Source of the DNA: Lutibacter sp. A80
GTDB taxonomy: Bacteria > Bacteroidota > Bacteroidia > Flavobacteriales > Flavobacteriaceae
Length of the DNA: 64,000 bases
Assembly: GCF_022429645.1 (NCBI RefSeq)
Contig: NZ_CP092480.1
Coordinates: forward strand, 3,764,501 to 3,828,500
Reading direction: 5' to 3'
Shown one piece after another: positions 35,047-43,745 of this stretch (position 1 is the stretch's first letter; every line of letters begins with the position of its first letter). Position numbers and translations under genes: made by a program. The notes under the pieces were generated by a model, which saw only the letters and a list, made by a program, of their open reading frames with translations, was not told the DNA's origin and made no database searches.

Positions 35047-36336
35047 ATGAATATTTCAAAAACTAGTTTTCCTCGTGTTGTAATTATTGGAGGAGGTTTT
35101 GCAGGTCTTGCAGCTGTAAAAGGTTTAAAAAATCAAGAGCTTCAAATAGTTTTAATAGATAAACATAATTATCATACATTTCAACCATTATTATATCAAG
35201 TTGCAACTGGTGGTTTAGAACCAGATTCTATAGCTTTTCCACTTAGAAAAGTGATTAAAAATCTTCCAAATTTTTATTTTAGATTAGCAGATGTATCAAA
35301 AATAGATTCAGAAAAAAGAAAGGTATATACCAACATTGGAAATTTAAAATATGATTATTTAATTATTGCAACGGGTTCTAAAACAAATTATTTTGGTAAT
35401 ACTAATATTGAAAAATATAGTATGGCTATGAAAAACGTACCACAATCTTTAAACCTAAGAAGTTTAATTATTGAAAATTTTGAAGATGCTTTACTCGCAA
35501 AAAATCTAGAACAAAGAAATGCTTTAATGAATTTTGTTATAGTTGGAGGAGGTCCTACAGGCGTTGAGTTGGCTGGTGCATTGGCAGAAATGAAAAAAGG
35601 TATTTTGCCAAAAGATTATCCGGATTTAGATATTCGGCAAATGCAAATTAACATAATTCAAGGTAGTAATCGGTTGCTGAAAGCAATGAGTGAAAAAGCT
35701 TCAGAAAAAGCTGAAGATTTTTTAATTAATTTGGGGGTTAATATCTATAAAAATGCTCACGTTACAGATTATGATGGATATAATATAACTACAGATGCAG
35801 ATTTGTCTTTTGAAGCAGCTACAGTAATTTGGGCAGCTGGTGTTAAAGGGGCTGCAATACAAGGTTTAAATCCAGAATGTGTAATTGAACGTGCCGAAAG
35901 AATTAAAGTTGATGAGTTTAACAAAGTTAGAAATCACAAAAATATTTATGCAATTGGAGATGTTGCTTGTATGGATGTTTCTGAATATCCAAAAGGACAT
36001 CCAATGATGGCGCAGCCAGCAATTCAGCAAGGTAAGCATGTGGCTAAAAATATAATAGCAGACTTGAATAATAAACCATTAGAACCTTTTGTGTATAAAG
36101 ATAAAGGAGCGATGGCTACAATTGGAAGAAATAAAGCCGTAGTAGATTTAAAGAAACTAAAGTTTCAAGGAGTTTTTGCATGGTTTGTTTGGATGTTTGT
36201 GCATTTATTTTCTTTAATTGGGTTTAGAAATAAAGCTGTAGTATTTTTTAACTGGGTGTATAATTATATTCGTTTTGATAGGGAAACACGTTTAATAATA
36301 AGACCCTTTAAAAATAAAAATAAAGAGTCTTTTTAA
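35047..36336 (+). CDS. ndh: Type II NADH dehydrogenase
   Basis: A 429-residue FAD flavoprotein that passes electrons from NADH to quinone without pumping protons. VVIIGGGFAGLAAVKGL near 11 binds FAD and FVIVGGGPTGVELAGALAEM near 161 binds NADH. IYAIGDVACMD near 300 is the second FAD contact. A C-terminal hydrophobic helix (FAWFVWMFVHLFSLIGF near 380) anchors it to the membrane, as in other NDH-2 enzymes. Its last codons form a terminator hairpin with T-run. Confidence 0.92.
   Translation: MNISKTSFPRVVIIGGGFAGLAAVKGLKNQELQIVLIDKHNYHTFQPLLYQVATGGLEPDSIAFPLRKVIKNLPNFYFRLADVSKIDSEKRKVYTNIGNLKYDYLIIATGSKTNYFGNTNIEKYSMAMKNVPQSLNLRSLIIENFEDALLAKNLEQRNALMNFVIVGGGPTGVELAGALAEMKKGILPKDYPDLDIRQMQINIIQGSNRLLKAMSEKASEKAEDFLINLGVNIYKNAHVTDYDGYNITTDADLSFEAATVIWAAGVKGAAIQGLNPECVIERAERIKVDEFNKVRNHKNIYAIGDVACMDVSEYPKGHPMMAQPAIQQGKHVAKNIIADLNNKPLEPFVYKDKGAMATIGRNKAVVDLKKLKFQGVFAWFVWMFVHLFSLIGFRNKAVVFFNWVYNYIRFDRETRLIIRPFKNKNKESF
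36301..36334 (+). terminator. Terminator written into the end of ndh
   Basis: A 9-base stem with one mismatch (36301-36309 with 36322-36330) is followed by a T-run to 36334. All of it is coding sequence; the TAA stop is at 36334-36336. The leftward dienelactone hydrolase gene ends 15 bases further on. Confidence 0.6.
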
Positions 36337-36351
36337 TAATTTTGAGGTGAA

Positions 36352-37239
36352 TTATATTAATTTCTTCTTAAAGAAATCTATAGTTCTTGTCCAAGCTAAT
36401 GTAGCTGCAGCTTCATCATATCTAGGTGTTGTATTGTTATGAAACCCGTGATTGGTTTTTTCATAAAAATATGCCGTATGTTCTATAGAGTTTTCTTTTA
36501 AAACTTTTTCATAATCAGGCCAACCTGCATTTACTCTTGTATCTAATTCTGCAAATTGAAGTAGTAGAGGTGTTTTTATTTTTGCAGCTTCTTCATTTGA
36601 CGGTTGTCCGCCATAAAAAGGTACAGCAGCTTTTAATGTAGGTATTTTAACAGCCATCATATTAGAAATCCAACCTCCAAAACAAAAACCAACAACACCA
36701 ACTTTACCATTACAGTTTTTATGATTCATTAAATGCTCGTAGGCAGCTATAAAATCTTCAAGCATTTCATCTTTATCTCGTTTTTTTTGTAAAGCCCTTC
36801 CGTCATCATCATTTCCAGGATAACCTCCAAGTGGAGAAAGTGCATCTGGAGCTAACGTAATAAATCCATCTAAAGCAGCTCTTCTGCCAACATCTTCAAT
36901 GTATGGGTTTAAACCTCTGTTTTCATGAACAATAATAATTCCTGGTAATTTACCTTCATTTTCTGAAGGTTTTGATAAGAGTCCTTTAATTTCTCCACCT
37001 CCTTTAGGTGATTTGTAGGTAATAAATTCTGAAATTAGTTTAGGGTCGTTTGGTTTAACAGTTATAGTGTCAACATAATTTGGAGATATAAAACTAAGTA
37101 ACGAAGGTAAAGTAATACCTCCAATTGTATAAATTGATAGTTTTTCTAAAAATTTTCTTCTTTCCAGTTTATTATGTGCATATGCATCATATAAATCGAA
37201 AACTTCCTGAGGAATATCCTCTTTTTTTAATTTTTTCAT
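36352..37239 (-). CDS. Tat-exported dienelactone hydrolase family protein
   Basis: A protein of about 295 residues from the ATG at 37239. The N-terminus has a twin-arginine signal (ERRKFLEKLSIYTIGGITLPSLL), so it should be exported folded. The catalytic triad of dienelactone hydrolases is visible: Cys in VGVVGFCFGGW, Asp in FAELDTRVNAG and His in KTNHGFHN. Carboxymethylenebutenolidase activity is the family prototype, but many exported homologues have other ester substrates. Single gene. Confidence 0.88.
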   Translation of the reverse strand: MKKLKKEDIPQEVFDLYDAYAHNKLERRKFLEKLSIYTIGGITLPSLLSFISPNYVDTITVKPNDPKLISEFITYKSPKGGGEIKGLLSKPSENEGKLPGIIIVHENRGLNPYIEDVGRRAALDGFITLAPDALSPLGGYPGNDDDGRALQKKRDKDEMLEDFIAAYEHLMNHKNCNGKVGVVGFCFGGWISNMMAVKIPTLKAAVPFYGGQPSNEEAAKIKTPLLLQFAELDTRVNAGWPDYEKVLKENSIEHTAYFYEKTNHGFHNNTTPRYDEAAATLAWTRTIDFFKKKLI

Positions 37240-37304
37240 ATTTGTAGTTTCTTTAAAATTAAGAAAATACATTTAATAATTAAAAAAAATATTGTTATTA
37301 AGTG

Positions 37305-38204
37305 TTAATTGAGAATTTTATTTAAATATTTTTCTAATGAAGTATATTCAAATTTAAATCCAATATTTTTTACCTTTTCAGAAGAAACTCTGCTGCCTTC
37401 TAAAAGAATAACAGCTAATTCACCTAATAGAATTTTTAAAATAAAAGAGGGAGCGTTAGGGAGCCATAAAGGTTTTTTTAAAATTTTTGCACTTAACTTG
37501 GTTAATTCATTATTAGTAATATGTTCTGGTGATGCAGCATTATAAACACCCTTAAAGTTTGTGTTTTCAATAGAGGAAACATACATATTGCATAGATCTT
37601 CCATTGCAATCCAAGGCATATATTGTTTACCACTACCTAAAGCAGCTCCAAAGCCTAATTTAATAGGTTTTATAATTTTTTTTAAAGCACCACCTTCTTT
37701 AGAAAGTACAATACCAGTTCTTAAAATAACCGTTCTAATGTTTAATGAGTTAAATTGAAGCGCTGATTTTTCCCAAAGCACACATACTTTACTTAAAAAA
37801 TCGTTGTAAGGAGCATCATTTTCATTATATATTTTTTCTGAAGTTATGGCTCCGTAAAAACCAATACCTGATGCTGAAATAAAGCCTTTTAAATTTGGGT
37901 TTAATTCTTTTACTTTATTATATATTAAGTTAGTTGATTTAACTCGGCTATCAATTAAATTTTTTTTTCGAGCTGAAGTCCATCGTTTGTCTGCAATACC
38001 TGCACCCGCTAAATGGATAATATATTCAGCAGAAATTATTGCTTCTGGATCAATATAATTATTTGTAATATCCCAATAAAATATACTCGGATCAGAGCTT
38101 TTTTTTCTACTTAATATTGATACTGAATGGCCTTTAGATTTTAGTAAATTACTTAAGTAACTTCCAATTAAACCACTTCCTCCTGTAATTAAAATTGATG
38201 CCAT
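37305..38204 (-). CDS. TIGR01777-type NAD(P)-dependent epimerase
   Basis: A 299-residue extended short-chain dehydrogenase of the YfcH type. ILITGGSGLIGSYLSNLLKSKG gives the nucleotide-binding GGxGxxG, ISASGIGFYG near 112 holds the active-site region, and YMPWIAMEDLCNMY near 196 plus GVYNAASPEHITNNEL near 218 are family blocks. The C-terminal DUF1731-like part follows. Substrate unknown. The preceding operon ends in a terminator just upstream, so it has its own promoter. Confidence 0.88.
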   Translation of the reverse strand: MASILITGGSGLIGSYLSNLLKSKGHSVSILSRKKSSDPSIFYWDITNNYIDPEAIISAEYIIHLAGAGIADKRWTSARKKNLIDSRVKSTNLIYNKVKELNPNLKGFISASGIGFYGAITSEKIYNENDAPYNDFLSKVCVLWEKSALQFNSLNIRTVILRTGIVLSKEGGALKKIIKPIKLGFGAALGSGKQYMPWIAMEDLCNMYVSSIENTNFKGVYNAASPEHITNNELTKLSAKILKKPLWLPNAPSFILKILLGELAVILLEGSRVSSEKVKNIGFKFEYTSLEKYLNKILN

Positions 38205-38254
38205 AAAAAAAATCGGTTATTTGTAGCAAAAGGTATTACAAATTAACCGATTTT
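38205..38254 (-). terminator. Terminator of the 2-oxoacid oxidoreductase operon
   Basis: A stem of about 16 bases with a small bulge (38209-38225 with 38237-38254), read leftward, is followed by a run of eight T (A at 38205-38212 on the plus strand). Confidence 0.85.
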
Positions 38255-38278
38255 AAAAATGTTTGGTTGTTATATGGT

Positions 38279-38842
38279 TTAAACTGTTTGTTTTTCTATA
38301 AAATAGGGTTTTACATTCTCCATTCCTTTAGTAATTGCTTCTTTATTTAAAGGTATTAAATTATGGTAACGTTCGGGTAACGATTTTTTTAAACCTTCAA
38401 TTACATTATTTAAAGCTACAATTGGTTTAATTTTTAAAAATGCACCCATAACAACCATATTGAATATTTTTTTATTACCCATTTCAGTTGCAATTTTGTT
38501 TCCTTCGATTTGATAAATATGTATGTCTGTTCTTGAAGGGTGTTGAGATATACCGTTTGGTTCATACAATAAAATTCCACCAGGTTTTACGCACTCTTCA
38601 AATTTATCCATACTTTGTTGGTTTAAAATAATGGCAGTGTCAAAAACTTTTAAATATGGAGAACTGATTCTTTCATCGCTTAAAATTACGGTTACATTAG
38701 CTGTTCCACCTCTCATTTCTGGTCCGTAAGAAGGCATCCAGCTAACTTCTTGATCTTGCATAATGCCAGAATATGCTAATATTTTACCCATTGATAGTAC
38801 ACCTTGTCCACCAAACCCTGCAATAATAATTTCTTCTGTCAT
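38279..38842 (-). CDS. korC: 2-oxoacid:ferredoxin oxidoreductase, gamma subunit
   Basis: A 187-residue subunit that opens with IIAGFGGQGVLSMGKILA and carries MRGGTANVTVILSD near 43, both standard for the gamma domain of 2-oxoglutarate/2-oxoisovalerate:ferredoxin oxidoreductases. It helps shape the CoA site. It is the last of four genes encoding all the subunits, 6 bases after the beta gene. Whether the complex prefers 2-oxoglutarate (Kor) or branched 2-oxoacids (Vor) cannot be told from sequence. Confidence 0.9.
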   Translation of the reverse strand: MTEEIIIAGFGGQGVLSMGKILAYSGIMQDQEVSWMPSYGPEMRGGTANVTVILSDERISSPYLKVFDTAIILNQQSMDKFEECVKPGGILLYEPNGISQHPSRTDIHIYQIEGNKIATEMGNKKIFNMVVMGAFLKIKPIVALNNVIEGLKKSLPERYHNLIPLNKEAITKGMENVKPYFIEKQTV

Positions 38843-38848
38843 AATTAC

Positions 38849-39622
38849 TTATTTTAAAATTCCGTTTACTTTAATATCACCTAAAGGGAAATATGGAAAC
38901 ATATGTTCTTCCATCCAAATATTAGCTTCGTTTGGTGTCATTTTCCATCCAGAGTTACAATTTGAAACAATTTCAATAAAAGATAGACCTTTTTTTAAAC
39001 GCGTATTTTCAAAAGCTTTTTTAATAGCTTTTTTAGTTTTTCTTGCGTGTTTATGGGTGTGTACAGCTTGGCGGGTTACATAGTATACGCCTGGTAGATT
39101 TGAAATTAATTCAGTTATTTTTAATGGAGATCCCATAGTTTTTATTTCTCTACCATAAGGAGAGGTAGAAGAGTGCATACCTTCTAATGTAGTTGGAGCC
39201 ATTTGTCCACCAGTCATTCCATAAATTCCATTATTAATAAAAATAATTACAATATTTTCACCTCTATTACACGCGTGAATAGTTTCTGCAGTACCAATTG
39301 CAGCTAAATCACCATCTCCTTGGTAGGTGAATACATATTTTTTAGGCCAAGTTCTAGCTATGGCAGTTGCAACTGCAGGAGCACGCCCGTGCGCTGCTTG
39401 TGTCATATCAATATTCATAAAATCATATGCTAAAACAGAGCATCCAACCGGAGCAACCCCAATGGTGTTTTCACAAATACCTAACTCATCAATAACTTCC
39501 ATTGTTAAGTTATGCGCAGTACCGTGTCCGCAACCAGGGCAGTATGACAGAGTAGTATCTGTCATTAATTTTGATTTACAGAATACTTGATTTTCGGGTT
39601 TTATAATGTCTAGTACGTTCAT
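38849..39622 (-). CDS. korB: 2-oxoacid:ferredoxin oxidoreductase, beta subunit
   Basis: A 257-residue thiamine-diphosphate subunit. YCPGCGHGTAHNL near 27 is the opening motif, and the TPP/Mg motif runs from GDGDLAAIG to FINNGIYGMTGGQ (about 99-138). The overlap of 4 bases with the alpha gene indicates translational coupling. It decarboxylates the 2-oxoacid and, with the alpha and gamma subunits, transfers the acyl group to CoA while reducing ferredoxin. Such enzymes are usually oxygen-sensitive. Confidence 0.92.
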   Translation of the reverse strand: MNVLDIIKPENQVFCKSKLMTDTTLSYCPGCGHGTAHNLTMEVIDELGICENTIGVAPVGCSVLAYDFMNIDMTQAAHGRAPAVATAIARTWPKKYVFTYQGDGDLAAIGTAETIHACNRGENIVIIFINNGIYGMTGGQMAPTTLEGMHSSTSPYGREIKTMGSPLKITELISNLPGVYYVTRQAVHTHKHARKTKKAIKKAFENTRLKKGLSFIEIVSNCNSGWKMTPNEANIWMEEHMFPYFPLGDIKVNGILK

Positions 39623-40701
39623 TTTATAATTTTTTGTTCTAAAGCTTCTAATACTTCTTCAGGAGTGTGGATAATTCCTCCAGTACGTCCAAAATGTTCT
39701 ACAGGAACTTTGTGTTCTACTGAAAGTCGTACGTCTTCTACCATTTGACCAGCGTTTAATTCAACGCTTAAAATTCCTTGTACTTGATTCGCTAAATTAA
39801 GTAAGACTTTTTTAGGGAATGGAAATAGGGTTATAGGTCTTAATAAACCAGCTTTTATTCCTTTAGCTCTTGCAAGTTGAACTGCTTTTTGAGCAATTCT
39901 GGCACTTGAACCATACGCTACAAATAAATATTCAGCATCTTCTGTTTGATATTCTTCATAACGTAAGTCTTCTTGCTCCATGCGTTCATATTTTTTCATT
40001 AATCTATGAACTCTTGCTTCCATTTTTTCTGATTGTAAATCTAAAGAAGTGATTATATTTCGTTCACGGGTTTTAGGTTTACCAGTAGTAGCCCAATTAC
40101 CATTTAGTTTTATAACTTCTTCATCAGTTAAACGTTTTTGTTGGTCTTTAAGATTTACTTTTTCCATCATTTGACCTATTAATCCATCAGAAAGAATTAA
40201 AACAGGGGCACGGTATTTAAAAGCAATTTTAAAAGCATCTTCTACAAAATCTGCCATTTCTTGAACAGATGAGGGAGCTAATACATACAATTTATAATCT
40301 CCATGTCCGCCTCCTTTTACAGATTGAAAATAATCTGCTTGTGAAGGTTGAATTGTACCTAATCCAGGTCCGCCTCTAACAACATTTACTATTACTGCAG
40401 GTAATTCGGCTCCAGCAATATAAGAAATGCCCTCTAATTTTAATGAAATTCCTGGGCTAGAGGAAGAGGTCATTACTTTTTTTCCTGTACTTGCGGCTCC
40501 ATAAACCATATTAATAGCTGCAAGTTCACTTTCGGCTTGTAATACAACCATTCCCGTTCTTTGTTCAGGGCGTTCTGTCATTAAATATTCTATAACTTCA
40601 GATTGTGGGGTAATAGGGTAGCCAAAATAAGCATCAACTCCAGCTCTAATTGCTGCTTCTGCTAATGCTTCATTTCCTTTCATTAACTTTAATTCAGACA
40701 T
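39619..40701 (-). CDS. korA: 2-oxoacid:ferredoxin oxidoreductase, alpha subunit
   Basis: A 360-residue subunit. KGNEALAEAAIRAGVDAYFGYPITPQSEV opens it, and SSPGISLKLEGISYIAGAELPAVIVNVVRGGPGLG near 80-114 is the pyrimidine-binding domain of the family. EYLFVAYGSSARIAQKA near 255 begins the CoA-side domain. In this group the protein is often named VorB. It lies 16 bases after the ferredoxin gene. Confidence 0.92.
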   Translation of the reverse strand: MSELKLMKGNEALAEAAIRAGVDAYFGYPITPQSEVIEYLMTERPEQRTGMVVLQAESELAAINMVYGAASTGKKVMTSSSSPGISLKLEGISYIAGAELPAVIVNVVRGGPGLGTIQPSQADYFQSVKGGGHGDYKLYVLAPSSVQEMADFVEDAFKIAFKYRAPVLILSDGLIGQMMEKVNLKDQQKRLTDEEVIKLNGNWATTGKPKTRERNIITSLDLQSEKMEARVHRLMKKYERMEQEDLRYEEYQTEDAEYLFVAYGSSARIAQKAVQLARAKGIKAGLLRPITLFPFPKKVLLNLANQVQGILSVELNAGQMVEDVRLSVEHKVPVEHFGRTGGIIHTPEEVLEALEQKIIK

Positions 40702-40717
40702 AATTTTAATTTGTTTT

Positions 40718-40948
40718 TTATGCGGAAACTTTAACTCTATATACAGATATGGCTCTATCTGGGCAAACTACTGCGCAATTAGTGCATCCTGTACAAGCTT
40801 CTGGGTTTTTCATATAAGCAAAATGATATCCTTTTCTATTTACTGATGAAGACATGCCAATAACATCTTCTTTGCATACAGGCATACAAACTTCGCAACC
40901 TTTGCACGCTTCTGTGTCAACTACAATTGCTCCTTTAACTTTTGCCAT
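40718..40948 (-). CDS. korD: 2-oxoacid:ferredoxin oxidoreductase, ferredoxin subunit
   Basis: A 76-residue protein with two complete [4Fe-4S] sites: CKGCEVCMPVC near 15-25 and CTGCTNCAVVC near 52-62. It is the delta subunit that moves electrons from the thiamine site to external ferredoxin, and the first gene of the four-gene operon. Its upstream region has a -7 element and two FNR-like palindromes. Confidence 0.93.
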   Translation of the reverse strand: MAKVKGAIVVDTEACKGCEVCMPVCKEDVIGMSSSVNRKGYHFAYMKNPEACTGCTNCAVVCPDRAISVYRVKVSA

Positions 40949-40994
40949 TTTAATAAAATATTAGATGAATATTAACTTATAATTCTGATATTCT

Positions 40995-41002
40995 CAAAGT
41001 TA
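40995..41002 (-). promoter_or_regulatory. -7 promoter element for the 2-oxoacid oxidoreductase operon
   Basis: Read leftward the bases are TAACTTTG, matching TAnnTTTG. The predicted start is near 40990. No TTG lies at the usual distance upstream, as expected of an activator-dependent promoter. Confidence 0.65.
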
Positions 41003-41025
41003 TGGTTAATTTTTTATAAAAAGTA

Positions 41026-41037
41026 TGATATTTATCA
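41026..41037. promoter_or_regulatory. FNR/CRP-type palindrome, proximal site
   Basis: TGATATTTATCA is a perfect palindrome and fits the FNR-type consensus TGATnnnnATCA. Its centre lies about 42 bases upstream of the predicted operon start, the class II activator position. Confidence 0.6.
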
Positions 41038-41043
41038 ATTTGA

Positions 41044-41055
41044 TGATACTTATCA
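41044..41055. promoter_or_regulatory. FNR/CRP-type palindrome, distal site
   Basis: TGATACTTATCA also fits TGATnnnnATCA. It is spaced exactly 18 bases from the proximal site, with its centre about 60 bases upstream of the predicted start. Confidence 0.55.
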
Positions 41056-41080
41056 TGTTTGTTTTAAATGTTTTTTAATC

Positions 41081-41105
41081 AAAAAAACACCCGTAAAGGT
41101 GTTTT
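41081..41105 (-). terminator. Terminator of the E1 dehydrogenase gene
   Basis: An 8-base stem (41084-41091 with 41098-41105) with a 6-base loop; read leftward it continues into a T-run. Confidence 0.8.
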
Positions 41106-41139
41106 AATTGATAATTTATAAGGATGTATTAGGTTATAT

Positions 41140-43590
41140 TTAATACAGATTTTTGAATTTTGAAGGGTTTGCTTCTTGCATAATGCTATAAATTCTTTCA
41201 AAAATATCTTCTGCATTTGGTTTAGAAAAATAATCACCATCAGTACCATAGGCAGGTCTATGTGCTTTAGCAGTTAATGTTGATGGTTTACTATCTAAAT
41301 ATTGATAGGCATTTTGTTTGTTTAAAATTTCATTTAGTAAATAAGCTGAAGCTCCTCCAGGTACATCTTCATCAATAATAATAAGTCTATTTGTTTTTTG
41401 AACGCTTTTTACAACATCATGATTAATGTCGAAAGGAAGTAAACTTTGTACATCAATAATTTCAATATTTATGTCTACTTGATTTAAGTCTGTAGCAACT
41501 TCTTGAACTATTTTTAGTGTAGAACCATAGGAAACGACTGTAATGTCTGTTCCTTCTTTTACGGTTTCTACTACACCAATAGGCGTTTTAAACTCTCCAA
41601 AGTTGTTTGGATATTTTTCTTTTAAACGATAACCGTTTAGGTTTTCAATAATTAAAGCAGGCTCATCACATTCTAAAAGTGTATTGTAAAAACCAGCTGC
41701 TTTTGTCATGTTTCTTGGTACTAGTATATTAATACCTCTTAATAAATGGATAAGAGATCCCATAGGAGATCCAGAGTGCCAGATACCTTCTAATCTATGT
41801 CCTCTAGTTCTAATTATTAGAGGTGCTTTTTGTGTTCCAAGAGTTCTGTAATATAGCGAAGCTAAATCATCACTTAAAATTTGAATAGCATATAGAATAT
41901 AGTCTAAATATTGAATTTCGGCAATTGGACGTAAGCCTCTTAAAGCCATTCCAATACCTTGTCCAATTATAGTGGCTTCTCTAATTCCTGTGTCTGAAAC
42001 TCTTAGTTTTCCATATTTTTTTTGAAGGCCAACTAGTCCTTGATTAACGTCTCCTATATTTCCAGTATCTTCTCCAAAAATAAAAACGTTATTGTTTTTA
42101 GCGAAAATAGTGTCAAAATTATCTTTAATAATAATTCTACCATCTACTAAATCTGCTTGTTTATTATAGGTAGGAAGTACTTCTTTAACGTGTGAAACCT
42201 TTTTATTAGTCTGACTATAAAGGTGTGAGCTAAATTTTGGTTGTTCTGTGTTTAAGTAATTTGTAATCCAGTTTTGAAGTTGTGTTTTTTCAATAGATTT
42301 TTCATTTCTAACATACACAGTTGTTTTTCTTGCAGTAGCTAAAAGATCCTTTCTAGAAGGTTCTAAAGTATTTGTTAACTCGTTTATTAATTTATTAATA
42401 AAAACTTTGTTTTTGCTTTTACTTGCTAAGTTGTTTAAAAGGTTTACAAGTTTTGTTTTTTCATTTTTTATTGGGTTTAAAAATGCATTCCAAGCTTCTC
42501 TTTTAGCTTGAGAAACTAATTTTTTGGCATCTTTTTCCATTTGAATTAGTTCAGATTCGGAATCAACAAATTTTAGAATATTGTTATTCTCATCTTGCAA
42601 TTCAAATTCAAAAATCCAGTCACGCATTTTAGCAATACAATCGTGTTGCTTTTCCCAAAGTAAGCGTTCTTTTGATTTGTATCTTTCGTGAGAACCAGAA
42701 GTAGAGTGTCCTTGTGGTTGTGTTAAGTTTTTTACATGAATTAAAACAGGGATATGTGACTCTCTAGCAATTTTTGAGGCTTTGCTATATGTGTCTATAA
42801 GTTTTGGATAGTCCCAACCTTCAACTATAAAAATTTCATAACCATTGCTTTTTTCATCTTTTTGAAACCCTTTTAATATTTCAGAAATACTCTCTTTTGT
42901 GGTTTGGAATCTTGCAGGAACAGAAATTCCATAGTCATCGTCCCAAACACTTATAATCATCGGTACTTGTAGTACTCCTGCTGCATTTATAGTTTCAAAA
43001 AAAACGCCTTCAGAGGTACTTGCATTTCCAATAGTTCCCCAAGATATTTCGTTTCCGTTGTTAGAGAATTTTGGATTTTGTACTTCTTCAACATTTCTAA
43101 ATAATTTAGAAGCATAGGCAATTCCTAGCATTCTAGGCATTTGTGCTGCAGTTGGAGAAATATCGCTTGTAGAATTGTATTGTTCTGTTAAATTTTTAAA
43201 CTCGCCATTTTCATCTAAACTATGCGTTAAAAAGTGCCCACCCATTTGGCGACCACCAGACATTGGGTCTGCTTTTAAGCTGGGATCTGCATACAAGCCC
43301 GCAAAAAATTGTTGAGGTGTTAGCTCTCCAATAGCCATCATAAAAGTTTGATCTCTATAATAACCAGATCTAAAATCTCCTTTTTTAAATGCTTTTGCCA
43401 TTGCAAGTTGTGGAACTTCTTTCCCATCTCCAAAAATACCGAATTTAGCTTTTCCAGTAAGTACTTCTCGCCGACCAAGTATGCTACACTCTCTGCTAAT
43501 TAAAGCAATTTTATAATCGTGTAATACTTCTTTTTTAAACTGTTGAAATGAAAGTTGCTCTTGGCTTGTTGAAGTGGATTCTAGCTGCAT
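41140..43590 (-). CDS. 2-oxoacid dehydrogenase E1, fused alpha and beta subunits
   Basis: An 816-residue thiamine-diphosphate enzyme in which the E1-alpha part (1 to about 440) and E1-beta part (about 475-816) are one chain. The beta half shows FGEDTGNIGDVNQGL then VSDTGIREATIIGQGIGMALRG. In the alpha half the usual GDG...NN cofactor motif reads IGNASTSEG...WDDDYGIS, exchanging the acidic and Asn ligand positions. Branched-chain 2-oxoacids are the likeliest substrates (family inference). E2 and E3 genes are not adjacent. A -7 element lies at 43612-43619. Confidence 0.88.
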   Translation of the reverse strand: MQLESTSTSQEQLSFQQFKKEVLHDYKIALISRECSILGRREVLTGKAKFGIFGDGKEVPQLAMAKAFKKGDFRSGYYRDQTFMMAIGELTPQQFFAGLYADPSLKADPMSGGRQMGGHFLTHSLDENGEFKNLTEQYNSTSDISPTAAQMPRMLGIAYASKLFRNVEEVQNPKFSNNGNEISWGTIGNASTSEGVFFETINAAGVLQVPMIISVWDDDYGISVPARFQTTKESISEILKGFQKDEKSNGYEIFIVEGWDYPKLIDTYSKASKIARESHIPVLIHVKNLTQPQGHSTSGSHERYKSKERLLWEKQHDCIAKMRDWIFEFELQDENNNILKFVDSESELIQMEKDAKKLVSQAKREAWNAFLNPIKNEKTKLVNLLNNLASKSKNKVFINKLINELTNTLEPSRKDLLATARKTTVYVRNEKSIEKTQLQNWITNYLNTEQPKFSSHLYSQTNKKVSHVKEVLPTYNKQADLVDGRIIIKDNFDTIFAKNNNVFIFGEDTGNIGDVNQGLVGLQKKYGKLRVSDTGIREATIIGQGIGMALRGLRPIAEIQYLDYILYAIQILSDDLASLYYRTLGTQKAPLIIRTRGHRLEGIWHSGSPMGSLIHLLRGINILVPRNMTKAAGFYNTLLECDEPALIIENLNGYRLKEKYPNNFGEFKTPIGVVETVKEGTDITVVSYGSTLKIVQEVATDLNQVDINIEIIDVQSLLPFDINHDVVKSVQKTNRLIIIDEDVPGGASAYLLNEILNKQNAYQYLDSKPSTLTAKAHRPAYGTDGDYFSKPNAEDIFERIYSIMQEANPSKFKNLY

Positions 43591-43611
43591 ACTTTAATTT
43601 TTTTTGTGCTG

Positions 43612-43619
43612 CAAAGGTA
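43612..43619 (-). promoter_or_regulatory. -7 promoter element for the E1 gene
   Basis: Read leftward the bases are TACCTTTG, matching TAnnTTTG; the predicted start near 43606 gives a leader of about 16 bases. Confidence 0.65.
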
Positions 43620-43745
43620 GGCAATTTATGTGATATTTAAAAATAGCAACGTGGCTTTGAATTATTTTTAATAAAAAGAATAAATATCCAGTTTTTTTAA
43701 AAATAAATTAATTAAAGTGGAGAAATACTTGTATAATAGTTGAAT

